From assembly GCA_965153355.1 (NCBI GenBank), contig OZ231127.1, positions 52,390,001-52,454,000 of the forward strand: 64,000 nt of DNA. Direction: 5' to 3'. This DNA is from Flaccisagitta enflata (Eukaryota > Chaetognatha > Sagittoidea > Aphragmophora). This document shows, piece by piece, positions 33,181 to 44,686 of this stretch; the first letter of the stretch is position 1, and each line of letters starts with the position of its first letter. The translations under genes and the position numbers were made by a program. Below the pieces are notes generated by a model. That model ran no database searches, was not told where the DNA came from, and saw only the letters and a program-made list of their open reading frames with translations.

Positions 33181-35626
33181 TTTTTTTTAAGAATTGTATG
33201 GACATTTACTTTGCCCTTTGTGAAGACCTAAAATCTCATGAAATATTTTCTTAGAGGATTAAGGCTAATTTCCCTTCAATTATACCAGATGTCAAACATA
33301 TCTGTGGAAACTTCTAGGTCATCCCAGCGATAGCTCCAGATAGATTTGAAACATGCACAATGGCTGAGTTGAAAGCGTTTTTGCAATTGAAAGATGTCTT
33401 CTCGAGGGGGACTTTAATTTTTGGTTTTCCAGGCACCCTGGCAAACGTACCTGAGAGCCCATATTTGGGGCCTTAGAGGTCTGGTTTGAGGCCTTAAAGG
33501 TTTGTTTTGAGGCCCAAGAGGGCAGATCTGAGGCTTGAGAGGACAGACTTCAGGTTTGAAAGGGTTAATGTGAAGCCTCAGAGGGCTGATTTGTGGCCTG
33601 AGACCCTCAGATGCATATCCTCAGCTAGCATGTAAAAAAAAAAAAAATCGTTGAGGGTGGCAAAAAAAAAGTGATTTCTATGTAAAATTGCATCAGGAAT
33701 CCATTTTTGATGTTTTTAGGGCCCTACGAGGGGGCCCCTAGAAACGCACCAAAAAAAACAGCCAAAAATAGCCTATTTTTGTTGAAAATTTTTTACTTAA
33801 TGAGACCCCAACCCCCAAATTTTTTTGGTGGTAATACTTCTTGATGTAAGAGACTGAAAAAAAAATGATCATGATGGTAAGTGATGGTTGGGGTACCTAA
33901 AAAGGCCCAAAAAGGGCCCGTAAAACATAGAAATATCACTTTTTTATTCATTGCGCGTCTAAAAATGCTTGGATTCCTACAAAATTTGAAATGGAACTTC
34001 TCATTTTATGCAACAAGCTTCCTGCAAAGTTTTGTGGCCACTTTTGAACAGCTTCATGCTGAAATTATGCTAAAAAAACCAAAATTTGACCAAAAAAAAA
34101 ACCAATTTTTGAGTTTTCTTACATGAAAACACTATTTCAAGGTACCTGAATCCAAATTTTTTTTGGAAATGGTTAGTCATGCATCTTGAGAGATCCCAGA
34201 AAAAATTTCAGCAGATATTTGCAAAAAATGGCCTAGTTATTACGGTTCAAAATGACCTGGTAAATGAAAAAAAACACAATTTTTTAACTTCAAGGCTGTA
34301 GAACTGAAAAATTATACTAAAAGTACCTGGAAAATGGACATATTAAAAAGAAAATGCATGGGGAATCCATTACTGGTGGTTTGGGGGCTCTACAAGGGGG
34401 CCCCTGGAAACACCCCCCCGAAAAAAGCTAAAAATGACCTATTTTGGCTATTTGTTAAAAAAAATTTCTTGTTTAAAGAGACCCAATCCTTCCAAATTTT
34501 TGGGGGCTATACTTCTTGATGTAAGAGACTGATGGAAAGAGAATCATGATGGTAGGTGATGGTTGGGGTACCTAAAAAGGCCCAACAAGGGCCCGTAAAA
34601 CATAAAGATATCATTTTTTATTCACTGTGCGTCCAAAAATGCTTGGATTCCTAAAAAATTTGAAATGGAAATTCTCATTTCATGTGAATGGCTTCCTGCA
34701 AAATTTTTTGGCCACTTTTTAACAGCTTCATGGTAAAATTATGCTCAAACAAAATTCGCCTCAAAATAAAACTTTTGAGTTTTCTCACATGTAGACACTA
34801 TTTCAAGGTAATTAGATCTTTTTTTCCGTAAATGGTTACTCATGTATATAAAGAGGCCCCAGAAAAAATTTCAGCATATGTTTAAAAAAAATGACTTAGT
34901 CATTCCAGTTAAAAATGTCCTGGTAAATGAAAAAAAACAAGTATTTTCAAAGCTGTAAGAATGAAAGATTAAACCAAAAGTTCCTGGGAAATAGTAAAAT
35001 TTATCTAAAAATGCATGGGAAATCCATTACTGATGATTTGGGGGCTCTACAAGGGGGCCCCTAGAGCAACGACGAAGCATATTTCAAAGAGGCAAAAATT
35101 GTGCATTTTGGTTTTTTTTTTTAATTTTTCCTTAATAAGGGCGTGTTTCTAGTGAAAATGAAAAACGCGTATGAACCCGTGAAATGCAATAACAGCGGGA
35201 ACACATACTCAAGAATTTCCACTGTCCCACAAGGGAGTGAGCAAAGCAAGTGAGCGAGCCTGTGAACAGAGCAAACAAGCGAAGCGAGTGTAGCGAAGCA
35301 GAGCGCTGCAGAGCGCTGCAGAGCGAATGAGTTGTGCGAACGAATGAACATAGCGAGCGACCTAGTGGCCCGTTCAAAACGCAACTGTCTCTGACTAGAA
35401 ACACCCCCTAAGATCTGAACTTTAAAAATCTTTAGGCGGTAATACCTAAAGAGACTGAAAAAGAAAGAATCATGATAGTAGGTGATGTTTGGGATACCAG
35501 AGAGGGCCCAAAAAGGGCCCTTAAAACCATTACTCTTGGGTCTGATATAGTGGGTTACAACTATACAGACACAAAGGAATCTCACAACAGGGGGAGGGAT
35601 AAAAATGGAAAGAGGGCAGTGAGTGA

Positions 35627-35760
<134 letters not shown>

Positions 35761-35959
35761 GAGAGAGAAGTGGGAGGTAGTGGGGAGTAGGAGACTGGTG
35801 ATACGTAAAAAGAAAATTCGACTCGAAACAAAAGTTTTGGCAATAAATCTGTTTCTGTCGTTTATTGTTGGTTGATGAAAAGACGACTCGCCTAAAATGT
35901 TGAAAACGGGAAGTTGATAGTGAAGTGCACCCAACTGTATAACTTGGTCTTTCCATCCG

Positions 35960-36144
35960 TCACTTAATATAATGTAAAATGACTCAAAATGACTTACAAT
36001 GACTTAGAATGACTTAGAATGACTAAAAATGACCTGAAATGACTAAGAATAACTAAAAGTAATAAAAAAAATAATGTTTGACCAACAGACTAACGGACGG
36101 ACAGAGGGACGGCCAAAGCAGGTTGTAGAGTCGCGTGCATGTGA
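35960..36144 (+). mobile_element. Hairpin repeat, 3' portion
   Basis: AATGACTTACAATGACTTAG units, GGACGGACAGAGGGACGG, then TTGTAGAGTCGCGTGCATGTGAC. The terminal hairpin is damaged. It lies in the fold-back loop. Confidence 0.75.
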
Positions 36145-37439
36145 CAAAAAAATGGATTCCATAACCTTGAAATAGTGTCTACATGTGAGAAAACTGAAAA
36201 GTTGGCTTCTTTTGGGGCAAATTTTGTTTTTTTGAGCATAATTTTACCACGAAGCTGTTCAAAATTTTTTAGGAAGCTTTTTAAATAAAATGAGAATTTC
36301 CATTTCAAATTCTTTTGGAATCCCAGCATTTTTGGACGTGCAGTGATTAGAAAATGATATCTTTGTTTTACGGGCCCCTTTTCGGCCTTTTTAGGTACCC
36401 CAACCATCATCTACCATCATGATTCTCTTTCCAGCAGTCTCTTACATCAAGAAGTATAACCCAAAAACATTTGGAAGGATTGGGTCTCTTAAAACAAGAA
36501 AATTTTACAAAAAATAGCCATAATAGGCCATTTTTAGCTTTTTCTTGGGGTGTGTTTCCAGGGGCCCCCTTGTAGAGCCCCCTAACCACCAGTAGTGGAT
36601 TCCCCATGCATCTTCTTTTTAATTTGTCTATTTTCCAGGTACTTTTAGTATAATTTTTCAGTTCTACAGCCTTGAAGTTACAAAATAGTGTTTTTTTTCA
36701 TTTACCAGGTCATTTTGAACCGTAATAACTCGGCCATTTTTTGGAAATATCTGCTGAAATTTTTTCTGGGATCTCTCAAGATGCATGACTAACCATTTTC
36801 AAAAAAAAAGTAGGATTCAGGGACCTTGAAATAGTGTTTTCATGTAAGAAAACTCAAAAATTGTTTTTTTTTTGGTCGAATTTTGTCTTTTGGAGCATAA
36901 TTTCAACATGAAGCTGTTCAAAAGTGGCCACAAAACTTTGCAGGAAGCTTGTTGCATAAAATGAGAAGTTCCATTTCAAATTTTGTAGGAATCCAAGCAT
37001 TTTTAGACGCGCAATGAATAAAAAAGTGATTTTTCTATGTTTTACGGACCCTTTTTGGGCCTTTTTAGGTACCCCAACTATCACTTACCATCATGATCAT
37101 TTTTTTTTCAGTCTCTTACATCAAGAAGTATGTCCACTAAAAAAATTTGGGGGTTGGGGTCTCATTAAGCAAAAAATTTTCAACAAAAACAGCCAAAATA
37201 GGCTATTTTTGGCTGTTTTTTTTGGTGCGTTTCTAGGGGCCCCCTCGTAGGGCCCTAAAAACATCAAAAATGGATTCCTGATGCAATTTTACATAGAAAT
37301 CACTTTTTTTTGCCACCCTCAACGATTTTTTTTTTCTTACAAGAAATAACGCAGCTAGCTGAGGATATGCATGTAACGGGAGAGGGTAGATTTGAGGTCT
37401 GAAAGGGCAGATTAAAGAGCTTAGAGGCCTCAGAAAGGG

Positions 37440-37680
37440 GGGGGAATGGATGGATGGATGGATGGATGGATGGGCAGATAGATGGATGAATGGGTGGTTA
37501 ACAAAACTCCTCCTGTGTAGTGTGTGCTACAGAACTTCTTCCCCTTTGAGGCTGCTGCCCCTCCCCCCCCCAAAAAAAAACCAAACAAACAGAAAGTAAG
37601 AAACGGAGATAGAAAGACTTAAGAAGGGAAGTAACAAACAAACGAACGAACAAACAACAAACAAACAAACAAACAAACCA
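37440..37680. repeat. Short GGAT and AAAC tandem tracts
   Basis: (GGAT)n at 37447-37472 and AAACAAACAAAC at about 37640-37678. No gene. Confidence 0.85.
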
Positions 37681-37974
37681 TAAGAAACTGGATTGAGATA
37701 AATTCTAAATTCTCTACATCATTGACAGTCGGTGGTCATTTGTTTTCATGAGTTCTTTTCTCACCGTAGGTCCTTAATGCGCGACCAATCAATGAAGCAA
37801 GTTTTTGTTAACAAAAGAACAATATTGTAAAATGTATACTCCCCCCCGGTCTTCTGTGATATATTCAGGCCTGATTTTAGTGATTATTTTGGCAGAGCCA
37901 GTCGGGCTCGCTCCACTCATTTTGACAGAGCCCGATGGGAAAACCAGGAGCCAAGCATGAAATGATTTGCAATA

Positions 37975-38441
37975 CAGTGGGACCTCGGTCTAAGGGATTT
38001 CTAGGGACTGACTATTTTTGTCACTTAAATCCAAAATCCCTTAAATAAACAATTATTTTTGTTAGTTGTTAACGATTACTTAATTCATAATGTAACCATA
38101 TTCTTTTGCTTGAAGTTTGATCTTCTAAAATGATTAAGGCAGTTCATGGGAGGATATTCATGGCACAAAAAATATTTCATTATTTTTTGCTAATTTTTTT
38201 CTTGAAAATTATATCAAAATCCAATTTTTTTTGCAAAATCCATCAAATTTACCTAAAATTTCCCCTGATATAAGGGATATTTTCAAAAACTTGTCTCTAA
38301 AATCCAAATATCCCTTAAATAGAGGTTCCTTAAATAGAGGTTTTTTAACACTGGAAAAACCTGGAAAAATTTCGGACCAGTGTTGTCTCTTAATTGCGGA
38401 TATCCCTTAAATAGAGGTGCCACTAAGGTGGGATTCCACTG
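37975..38441. mobile_element. pogo/Tigger-like MITE, 467 bp
   Basis: Termini CAGTGGGACCTCGGTCTAAG and AGGTGGGATTCCACTG form an imperfect inverted repeat flanked by TA on both sides (37973-37974, 38442-38443). CAGTGGaACCTC termini with a TA duplication are typical of pogo/Tigger Tc1-mariner relatives. No transposase ORF. From 38450 to 38885 nothing else is recognised. Confidence 0.75.
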
Positions 38442-38888
38442 TATTCAATTTTTCTAATCATACCAGCGAGTATTGGTACACTATTTATTTTATAAGAACA
38501 TCATTTTTAGGCAAGTTTTCAATGCTCTGAATTTTAAGCAGCTTTAAGGTTTGAAGGTTCTAAAAGTGTTCTTAATGTTATACGTATAATCTTAAGTATA
38601 ATATAGTAGAATATATAGAAGATAGTAGAATACATATATCTAGTAATAGAGTGTATAGTAGTAAACATGTTTTAAGTAAGATGGTACATACGGTGTACTT
38701 TATTCTATACAATATCTATGATACACATTGTAATACTATATTTTTTTATTCCTAATTTGTGGGTACTTGTTTTAGTAGTCAAAAGAATTTTCTCATTTGA
38801 AATAAAGCTTTTCAATGTTCTCAGCAATGTTCTTAATTTTTTGAAAATTTCAAGCCTAACATTCTTTTAAACTTGGTTCTTATAAAAA

Positions 38889-39094
38889 AACAAGGCCGGA
38901 TACACGGCTACCCAAGTCGCGTGCGGGTGGGCAGGGGCCATATTTGAGGCCACTCCATCATTTGGGCAGGAGCAGTGAGGCCAAAGACCGTAAAAAAACC
39001 AAAAAAGTAAAGTGTGACGGATGGACCGACGGACCGACGGACCGACGGACCGACGGACCGACAAAGCGGGTTGTAGAGTCGCGTGCACGCGACT
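38889..39094 (+). mobile_element. Hairpin repeat (HINE-like), best short full copy
   Basis: Reference copy for the family. 5' end AACAAGGCCGGATACACGGC, subterminal AGTCGCGTGCGGGTGGGCAG, a conserved block with GGCCATATTTGAGGCC and GGGCAGGAGCAGTGAGGCC, AAGTAAAGTGTGACGG, then GGACCGACGGACC tetranucleotides, AAAGCGGGTTGTAG and the terminal palindrome GTCGCGTGCACGCGAC plus T. The subterminal AGTCGCGTGC is repeated in the terminal hairpin. Shared subterminal/terminal motifs, a (GTCN)n tract, a 3' hairpin and no target duplication are traits of Helentron-associated non-autonomous elements (DINE-1/pearl type). From 39100 to 39840 there is no gene. Confidence 0.88.
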
Positions 39095-39872
39095 AAAAAG
39101 AGAGTGATAAAAGTTACTGATTAAATGATGCAATGATATGATGATCACTCATTGTATGATTCAATATGTGAAATGCTAAAAAAATCACTCAAAATGTACC
39201 ATATTGGCCATAAATTTTTGGACAGCAGGTCTTTAAGTTAATTTGTTAAACAGAAGTCAGCACCAAACATATCAATATGCAATATGCAATATGCATATGC
39301 TTTGGCATGGACTTGTAGCAAGACTGGAGGTACTCTGGAGTGATGTTGTTTCATGCCTTTAACGTAATTCATTTCAGCCCTGTTTTGAATGCTGTTTTCC
39401 AGTGTTTCTGCAGTTTTTCCGTTTGAATCATTAAGTTCTGAATTGAATTGAGATCAAGATTGATGTGGGCGAACCCTGGACAAGCTTAACTCATCGATTG
39501 TTCAGTACATTTGGCGCAATGCGCCAGTGCACCACCTCCCATAAACAAACAAAAATTTGCCCACCTTACTTATAAAAAGCAAATGTTTTCTTCATTCAGC
39601 TCTCATTGCTAAATGGATAAAGATACAGACACCAGCATGGTCTCATTTGATAGATTTTTTGAAAATGGAAATTTAAAAAGAAATAATCATCTTGCTGCGA
39701 TTAGATTTAGGTAAGTTACGATGTATAAAAGATGTCCGGATCTTTATGGCCAGAATGGTAAACCGTTTCACTCCATCACTGATCACCTTGAGTGCTTCCA
39801 ATCCATCCCAATGAGAGACTGATATTGTTTCAATTCTAGTGAAAAGAAAAAACCTGTTAATACATTATTTTT

Positions 39873-39966
39873 AGTTGCAGACATGTGACTCTGTAAGCCA
39901 ATTCTTGATTTTTCCCGCTTCTGCCCACCCATCCGCGACTAATGCTGCCGTGTATACGGCCTTGTT
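39873..39966 (-). mobile_element. Hairpin repeat, internally deleted copy
   Basis: 94 bp, beginning AGTTGCAGACATGTGACT and ending ACGGCCTTGTT. Comparison with the paralogous segment at about 31365 (CATTATTTTTCCATGTGCAA without the insert) fixes both ends and shows no target-site duplication. Confidence 0.85.
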
Positions 39967-40317
39967 CCTTGTGCAATGTTGTCTCTCCTGTAATTTGATT
40001 GCTTGTCTTTTCTAAATGTATATTCTGTTAACCTTTGATACCAACTACTAACCAGCTATGTGTTATAAATTCATAACAAATATCTATTCATTCAATCTTA
40101 ATCAGTGAGGCGCACAAAATGGCCATAACCTGGCCATGGTCTAAAGCCATTTAGCTATGAATGCAGTAAACACTGGATGTTGCAGATCTGAATATTCCAA
40201 AATCATTCCGCATGTTTACTGGCTATCCCAAAAATGAAATTCTTCTGAACTTGTTCTGTAACAGTGACATTTACTGACATTTAGTCACATTTACTGACAT
40301 TTATTGACATTTACTAA

Positions 40318-40323
40318 TATACC
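40318..40323. repeat. 6-bp target duplication, left
   Basis: TATACC immediately left of the palindromic element, repeated at 46350-46355. Confidence 0.85.
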
Positions 40324-40706
40324 AGAGAAGGGGAATGGTACCAACGAGCACATTTGACCCCGTGACCTAATTAGGTCATTAACTAATTGATTAATGACCT
40401 AGTTAATGACCCTGCTAATTGCCCTTAATGACTCCGCTAATTGTCCTTGATGACTCCGCTAATTGCCCCTAATGATTCTCTAATTGCCCTTGACCTACTT
40501 AATGTGACCTTATTCATGTGACCTGTGTGACCTAATTGCGTTATGTTGGCTAATGGTTGGCTTATTGTTGGCTAATTGTTGCTTAATTGTTAGCAGTGAA
40601 GGAATGCCCAGGCAATGCAATGGTACATTCCATTGCCTGGGTATTCCCACTGCGTTTTGATAGAGGAGAAGAGGAAAAGGATGTCTTTTTCTACCCAACT
40701 CTCTAA

Positions 40707-41052
<346 letters not shown>

Positions 41053-41375
41053 GATGATGTCGTAAAAAGAGCGTGAGTTCGATGCATCCTGTTCATCAAG
41101 ACTAAAACAAAAGACTCTCCAGTTTTGACACCTTTTTGATAGGGCAATAAAATTTGGTTTGGGCAGATTCTTTGCTGTGTTTGGTACATAGCTACAGGTT
41201 TTATCGACATTTACAAATTAGTAAGGTGAAAAAAAACAAAGGCATGGATTAAACAAATTCTTATTTATTTCATATTATGTTGCAGTGACAAAAAAAATGA
41301 AATTCTTATATCTTGTCAATGAAGGTACAAAGTTAAAAAAAAAAAGTTAACAATGAAATTTGCCTGAAAGTTTTA

Positions 41376-42023
41376 TTAAGTGCTAGGTGTAATGCCAAGG
41401 CGAGATTTATACAACTCCAATTCCGTCAAAGGTCGAAGAACTTTCTGCTCTCTGTAGGGCACATGACTTTTTTTCTTGTTGCGTTTTCTTTTCCGTAGGC
41501 CATTTCCTGCTTGTCCATTAGCATTTTCCGGGTTTTCCTCCTCTTGGCTTTCCTCTTCTTCCATTTGACGCTGGCGATAGATTTCGCGAACCACATCTTC
41601 TAATCGTTGTTCAAAGGATTCAAATGTTGTTTCAAAGGCCGCTTCTTGGATCTCATCTTCATTCTTTTCCACACCGTCAGCTGCTTTGTGACGTTTCATC
41701 ATTTTGATTTCTTTCTCATATTTACGTGTGAATTCCTTGATGAGAGGTGTTTTGCCCATTTGAATGCTGAGAAGGTATTTGGTAAAAGCTTTTTTGACCA
41801 AATCGAAATCATTGTTGATGTTTCCAGACCATTCATCATCTACCATTCCATCAATGAAGTCAACCAGTGTTTGTTTTCTGGGTTGGTTGTTTTCTTCTCC
41901 ATCATTTGAACCACTGTCTTCACTATCATTTTCTTCATCTCCAGTTTCATCCTCCTCCTCCTCCTCCTCCTCCTCCTCCTCAATATCATCCATTGTTTTC
42001 CACTCTGACTTTTTTGGTAGCAT
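41376..42023 (-). CDS. Palindromic element gene C (left arm, intact)
   Basis: 215 codons. The N-terminus has an acidic domain with an 11-Glu run encoded by GAG repeats, then DSEDSGSDDGEE-like sequence. The centre is a mixed helical domain with TLVDFIDGMVDDEWSG, KKAFTKYLLSIQMGKTPLI and FESFEQRLEDVVREIYRQRQ. A basic RKRKRNKKK follows near the end, and the chain closes with LTELELYKSRLGITPST. The poly(A) signal AATAAA overlaps the stop codon. The helical segment with a tryptophan and the bipartite charge suggest a nuclear DNA-associated protein; the function is unknown. 52 nt separate it from gene B upstream. Confidence 0.7.
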   Translation of the reverse strand: MLPKKSEWKTMDDIEEEEEEEEEEDETGDEENDSEDSGSNDGEENNQPRKQTLVDFIDGMVDDEWSGNINNDFDLVKKAFTKYLLSIQMGKTPLIKEFTRKYEKEIKMMKRHKAADGVEKNEDEIQEAAFETTFESFEQRLEDVVREIYRQRQMEEEESQEEENPENANGQAGNGLRKRKRNKKKSHVPYREQKVLRPLTELELYKSRLGITPST

Positions 42024-42075
42024 GTTGTTCGTGGGACGTTCTTGGATGTAAATGGACGTTGCAGTAATGTCACTC

Positions 42076-42660
42076 CTATTTATAGTGAAAATGTTGCAAC
42101 AAATCGGGGATCAAATCGGCATATTTGAGGAAAATTGGCTTCATCTTTCGCAATATGACCTGCTCCATTTCACTGAATAGATTTTGAAAACGAGCCATTC
42201 TTTTAGGATTCTTTTTAGCGCTTTGATGTGATCTGTCAATGTCCAACGGAGCTTGACATGATGGTTGGCTGACATGCAGATTATTCATCAAATTGATCAT
42301 ACGTGCTAAAGACATCAATGTAAAAGAATTGGAGCTATTTTTCAACCAAGCCTTGATGTCGTTCTCTTGAAGAAATTGAGCCAATTGACAGGACTGCCAA
42401 TCAATATCAATTGGCTCTCTTTCATTCGCACAACGAGTGGCATCTTTTCTTCGCAAGAAGTTTTCCGGAAGGAAGAAGTAGAATGGCCAAGAACCGCGTG
42501 TCATTTCTTGAGAGTCATCTTGCAATTGGATAGATTGCTGATCTTGATCCATGGCATTTATTTGCCCACCATAGTGTTGAGGTAGTTCACCATGTTTGTA
42601 TTTGATATGTTTGTCGAGCCTTACATAGAACTTATTGCATTCGATACAATGGCCCTTCAT
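42076..42660 (-). CDS. Palindromic element gene B (left arm), zinc-finger protein
   Basis: 194 codons. A C2H2-type finger sits at the very N-terminus (Cys5, Cys8, His18, His23; spacing C-x2-C-x9-H-x4-H, including RLDKHIKYKH). A compact hydrophobic domain follows, with GSWPFYFFLPENFLRR, WQSCQLAQFLQENDIKAWL and LMSLARMINLMNNL, and a basic helical C-terminus. Its ATG overlaps gene A's stop (ATGA). It differs from the right-arm copy at two residues only, IQL versus VQS. The finger suggests nucleic-acid binding, perhaps to the element's own ends or hinge repeats. Confidence 0.75.
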   Translation of the reverse strand: MKGHCIECNKFYVRLDKHIKYKHGELPQHYGGQINAMDQDQQSIQLQDDSQEMTRGSWPFYFFLPENFLRRKDATRCANEREPIDIDWQSCQLAQFLQENDIKAWLKNSSNSFTLMSLARMINLMNNLHVSQPSCQAPLDIDRSHQSAKKNPKRMARFQNLFSEMEQVILRKMKPIFLKYADLIPDLLQHFHYK

Positions 42661-42836
42661 GATTTTTGCTGTTTTTCCAAGTATGAAACAAAAGTCTTCA
42701 AATGGGTAATAAGGGCAATTTCACAAGGTGTTGGCCTTTTAGCTTTCTTGCATGAATTGTTCCCGTGAATTCGGCGAATATGGCGGTCCAGACGAGCAAA
42801 ATATTTATTTTTGCAATGGGGGCAAGACCCTTTCAT
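42657..42836 (-). CDS. Palindromic element gene A (left arm), mini zinc-finger protein
   Basis: 59 codons starting MKGSCPHC. A C2H2 finger (Cys5, Cys8, His19, His24) with RLDRHIRRIHG makes up half the protein. The first 24 residues are clearly paralogous to the start of gene B, so A and B arose by duplication. It lies 46 nt after a TATAAAA box (complement of 42882-42888). The stop overlaps the gene B start by four bases. Confidence 0.7.
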   Translation of the reverse strand: MKGSCPHCKNKYFARLDRHIRRIHGNNSCKKAKRPTPCEIALITHLKTFVSYLEKQQKS

Positions 42837-42881
42837 GTTTTTTTCAAAAAAGTGAATGCTAAAATTCTCAATGTTTGACCA

Positions 42882-42888
42882 TTTTATA
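42882..42888 (-). promoter_or_regulatory. TATA box, leftward genes
   Basis: TATAAAA in the sequence CAGGGTATAAAATGGTC, mirrored exactly at 43822-43828. It lies between the hinge minisatellite and gene A. Confidence 0.65.
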
Positions 42889-42921
42889 CCCTGAAAAATT
42901 TTTGGTGGGGCAATTGGTGCG

Positions 42922-43788
42922 CAATCCAGGGAAAAGTGGAAATATCCAGGGAAAAATGGAAATATCCAGGGAAAAGTAGAAATATCCAGATGGAAAAGTG
43001 GAAATATCCAGGGAAAAGTGGAAATATCCAGGGAAAAGTGGAAATATCCAGGGAAAAGTGGAAATATCCAGGGAAAAGTGGAAATATCCAGGAAAAGTGG
43101 AAATATCCAGGAAAAGTGGAAATATCCAAGTGGAAAAGTGGAAATATCCAAGTGGAAAAGTGGAAATATCCAAGTGGAAAAGTGGAAATATCCAAGTGGA
43201 AAAGTGGAAATATCCAGTGGAAAAGTGGAAATATCCAGGTGGAAAAGTGGAAATAGTGGAAATATCCACTATTTCCACTTTTCCTGGGAAAAGTGGGAAT
43301 ATCCAAGGGAATAGTGGAAATAGTGGAATTATCCACTATTTCCACTTTTCCCTTGGAAAAGTAGGAAATATCCAGACGGGAAAAGTGGATGTTTCCACTT
43401 TTCCCTGGATATTTCCACTTTTCCCTTGGATATTTCCACTTTTCCACCTGGATATTTCCACTTTTCCACCTGGATATTTCCACTTTTCCCCTGGATATTT
43501 CCACTTTTCCACCTGGATATTTCCACTTTTCCACCTGGATATTTCCACTTTTCCACCTGGATATTTCCACTTTTCCACTTGGATATTTCCACTTTTCCTG
43601 GATATTTCCACTTTTCCTGGATATTTCCACTTTTCCCTGGATATTTCCACTTTTCCACTTGGATATTTCCACTTTTCCCTGGATATTTCCACTTTTCCCT
43701 GGATATTTCCATTTTTCCATCTGGATATTTCCACTTTTCCCTGGATATTTCCATTTTTCCCTGGATATTTCCACTTTTCCCTGGATTG
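42922..43788. repeat. Hinge minisatellite, inverted 19-20 bp arrays
   Basis: Left half: GGAAAAGTGGAAATATCCA repeated about 20 times with AGT/AGG variants. Right half: the complement. The halves meet near 43260-43390 in a jumble of short inverted pieces. Frames through it (up to 351 codons when joined to gene A) are repeat read-through. It separates two divergent promoters. Confidence 0.93.
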
Positions 43789-43821
43789 CGCACCAATTGC
43801 CCCACCAAAAATTTTTCAGGG

Positions 43822-43828
43822 TATAAAA
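43822..43828 (+). promoter_or_regulatory. TATA box, rightward genes
   Basis: TATAAAA, 46 nt before the gene A ATG at 43874; mirror image of the left-arm box. Confidence 0.65.
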
Positions 43829-43873
43829 TGGTCAAACATTGAGAATTTTAGCATTCACTTTTTTGAAAAAAAC

Positions 43874-44053
43874 ATGAAAGGGTCTTGCCCCCATTGCAAA
43901 AATAAATATTTTGCTCGTCTGGACCGCCATATTCGCCGAATTCACGGGAACAATTCATGCAAGAAAGCTAAAAGGCCAACACCTTGTGAAATTGCCCTTA
44001 TTACCCATTTGAAGACTTTTGTTTCATACTTGGAAAAACAGCAAAAATCATGA
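43874..44053 (+). CDS. Palindromic element gene A (right arm), mini zinc-finger protein
   Basis: 59 codons, identical in structure to the left-arm copy: a C-x2-C-x10-H-x4-H finger followed by a basic linker (KKAKRPTP) and a short helix (THLKTFVSYLEKQQ). TGA at 44051-44053 overlaps the ATG of gene B at 44050-44052. Confidence 0.7.
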   Translation: MKGSCPHCKNKYFARLDRHIRRIHGNNSCKKAKRPTPCEIALITHLKTFVSYLEKQQKS

Positions 44054-44634
44054 AGGGCCATTGTATAGAATGCAATAAGTTCTATGTAAGGCTCGACAAA
44101 CATATCAAATACAAACATGGTGAACTACCTCAACACTATGGTGGGCAAATAAATGCCATGGATCAAGATCAGCAATCTGTCCAATCGCAAGATGACTCTC
44201 AAGAAATGACACGCGGTTCATGGCCATTCTACTTCTTCCTTCCGGAAAACTTCTTGCGAAGAAAAGATGCCACTCGTTGTGCGAATGAAAGAGAGCCAAT
44301 TGATATTGATTGGCAGTCCTGTCAATTGGCTCAATTTCTTCAAGAGAACGACATCAAGGCTTGGTTGAAAAATAGCTCCAATTCTTTTACATTGATGTCT
44401 TTGGCACGTATGATCAATTTGATGAATAATCTGCATGTCAGCCAACCATCATGTCAAGCTCCGTTGGACATTGACAGATCACATCAAAGCGCTAAAAAGA
44501 ATCCTAAAAGAATGGCTCGTTTTCAAAATCTATTCAGTGAAATGGAGCAGGTCATATTGCGAAAGATGAAGCCAATTTTCCTCAAATATGCCGATTTGAT
44601 CCCCGATTTGTTGCAACATTTTCACTATAAATAG
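44050..44634 (+). CDS. Palindromic element gene B (right arm), zinc-finger protein
   Basis: 194 codons, intact. Same finger and domain layout as the left-arm gene B, with two substitutions. Near-identity shows the arms are either very young or kept alike by conversion. Confidence 0.75.
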   Translation: MKGHCIECNKFYVRLDKHIKYKHGELPQHYGGQINAMDQDQQSVQSQDDSQEMTRGSWPFYFFLPENFLRRKDATRCANEREPIDIDWQSCQLAQFLQENDIKAWLKNSSNSFTLMSLARMINLMNNLHVSQPSCQAPLDIDRSHQSAKKNPKRMARFQNLFSEMEQVILRKMKPIFLKYADLIPDLLQHFHYK

Positions 44635-44686
44635 GAGTGACATTACTGCAACGTCCATTTACATCCAAGAACGTCCCACGAACAAC

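Larger units (their letters stand above)
39845..40323 (+). repeat. Paralogous segment, copy 2 (left part)
   Basis: Matches 31352-31700 with moderate divergence. It is interrupted by the palindromic element at 40324 and resumes after it. Confidence 0.85.

Noticed and set aside
38889-39094. Hairpin repeat considered as a tRNA-derived SINE
   Set aside because: No convincing A-box/B-box pair and no poly(A) or target duplication. Empty-site evidence shows clean insertion.
42884-44053. 296-351 codon ORFs with repeated WKYPGKSGNIQ/FPLFPGYFHFS
   Set aside because: They are translations of the hinge minisatellite. Only the last 59 codons (gene A) are real coding sequence.
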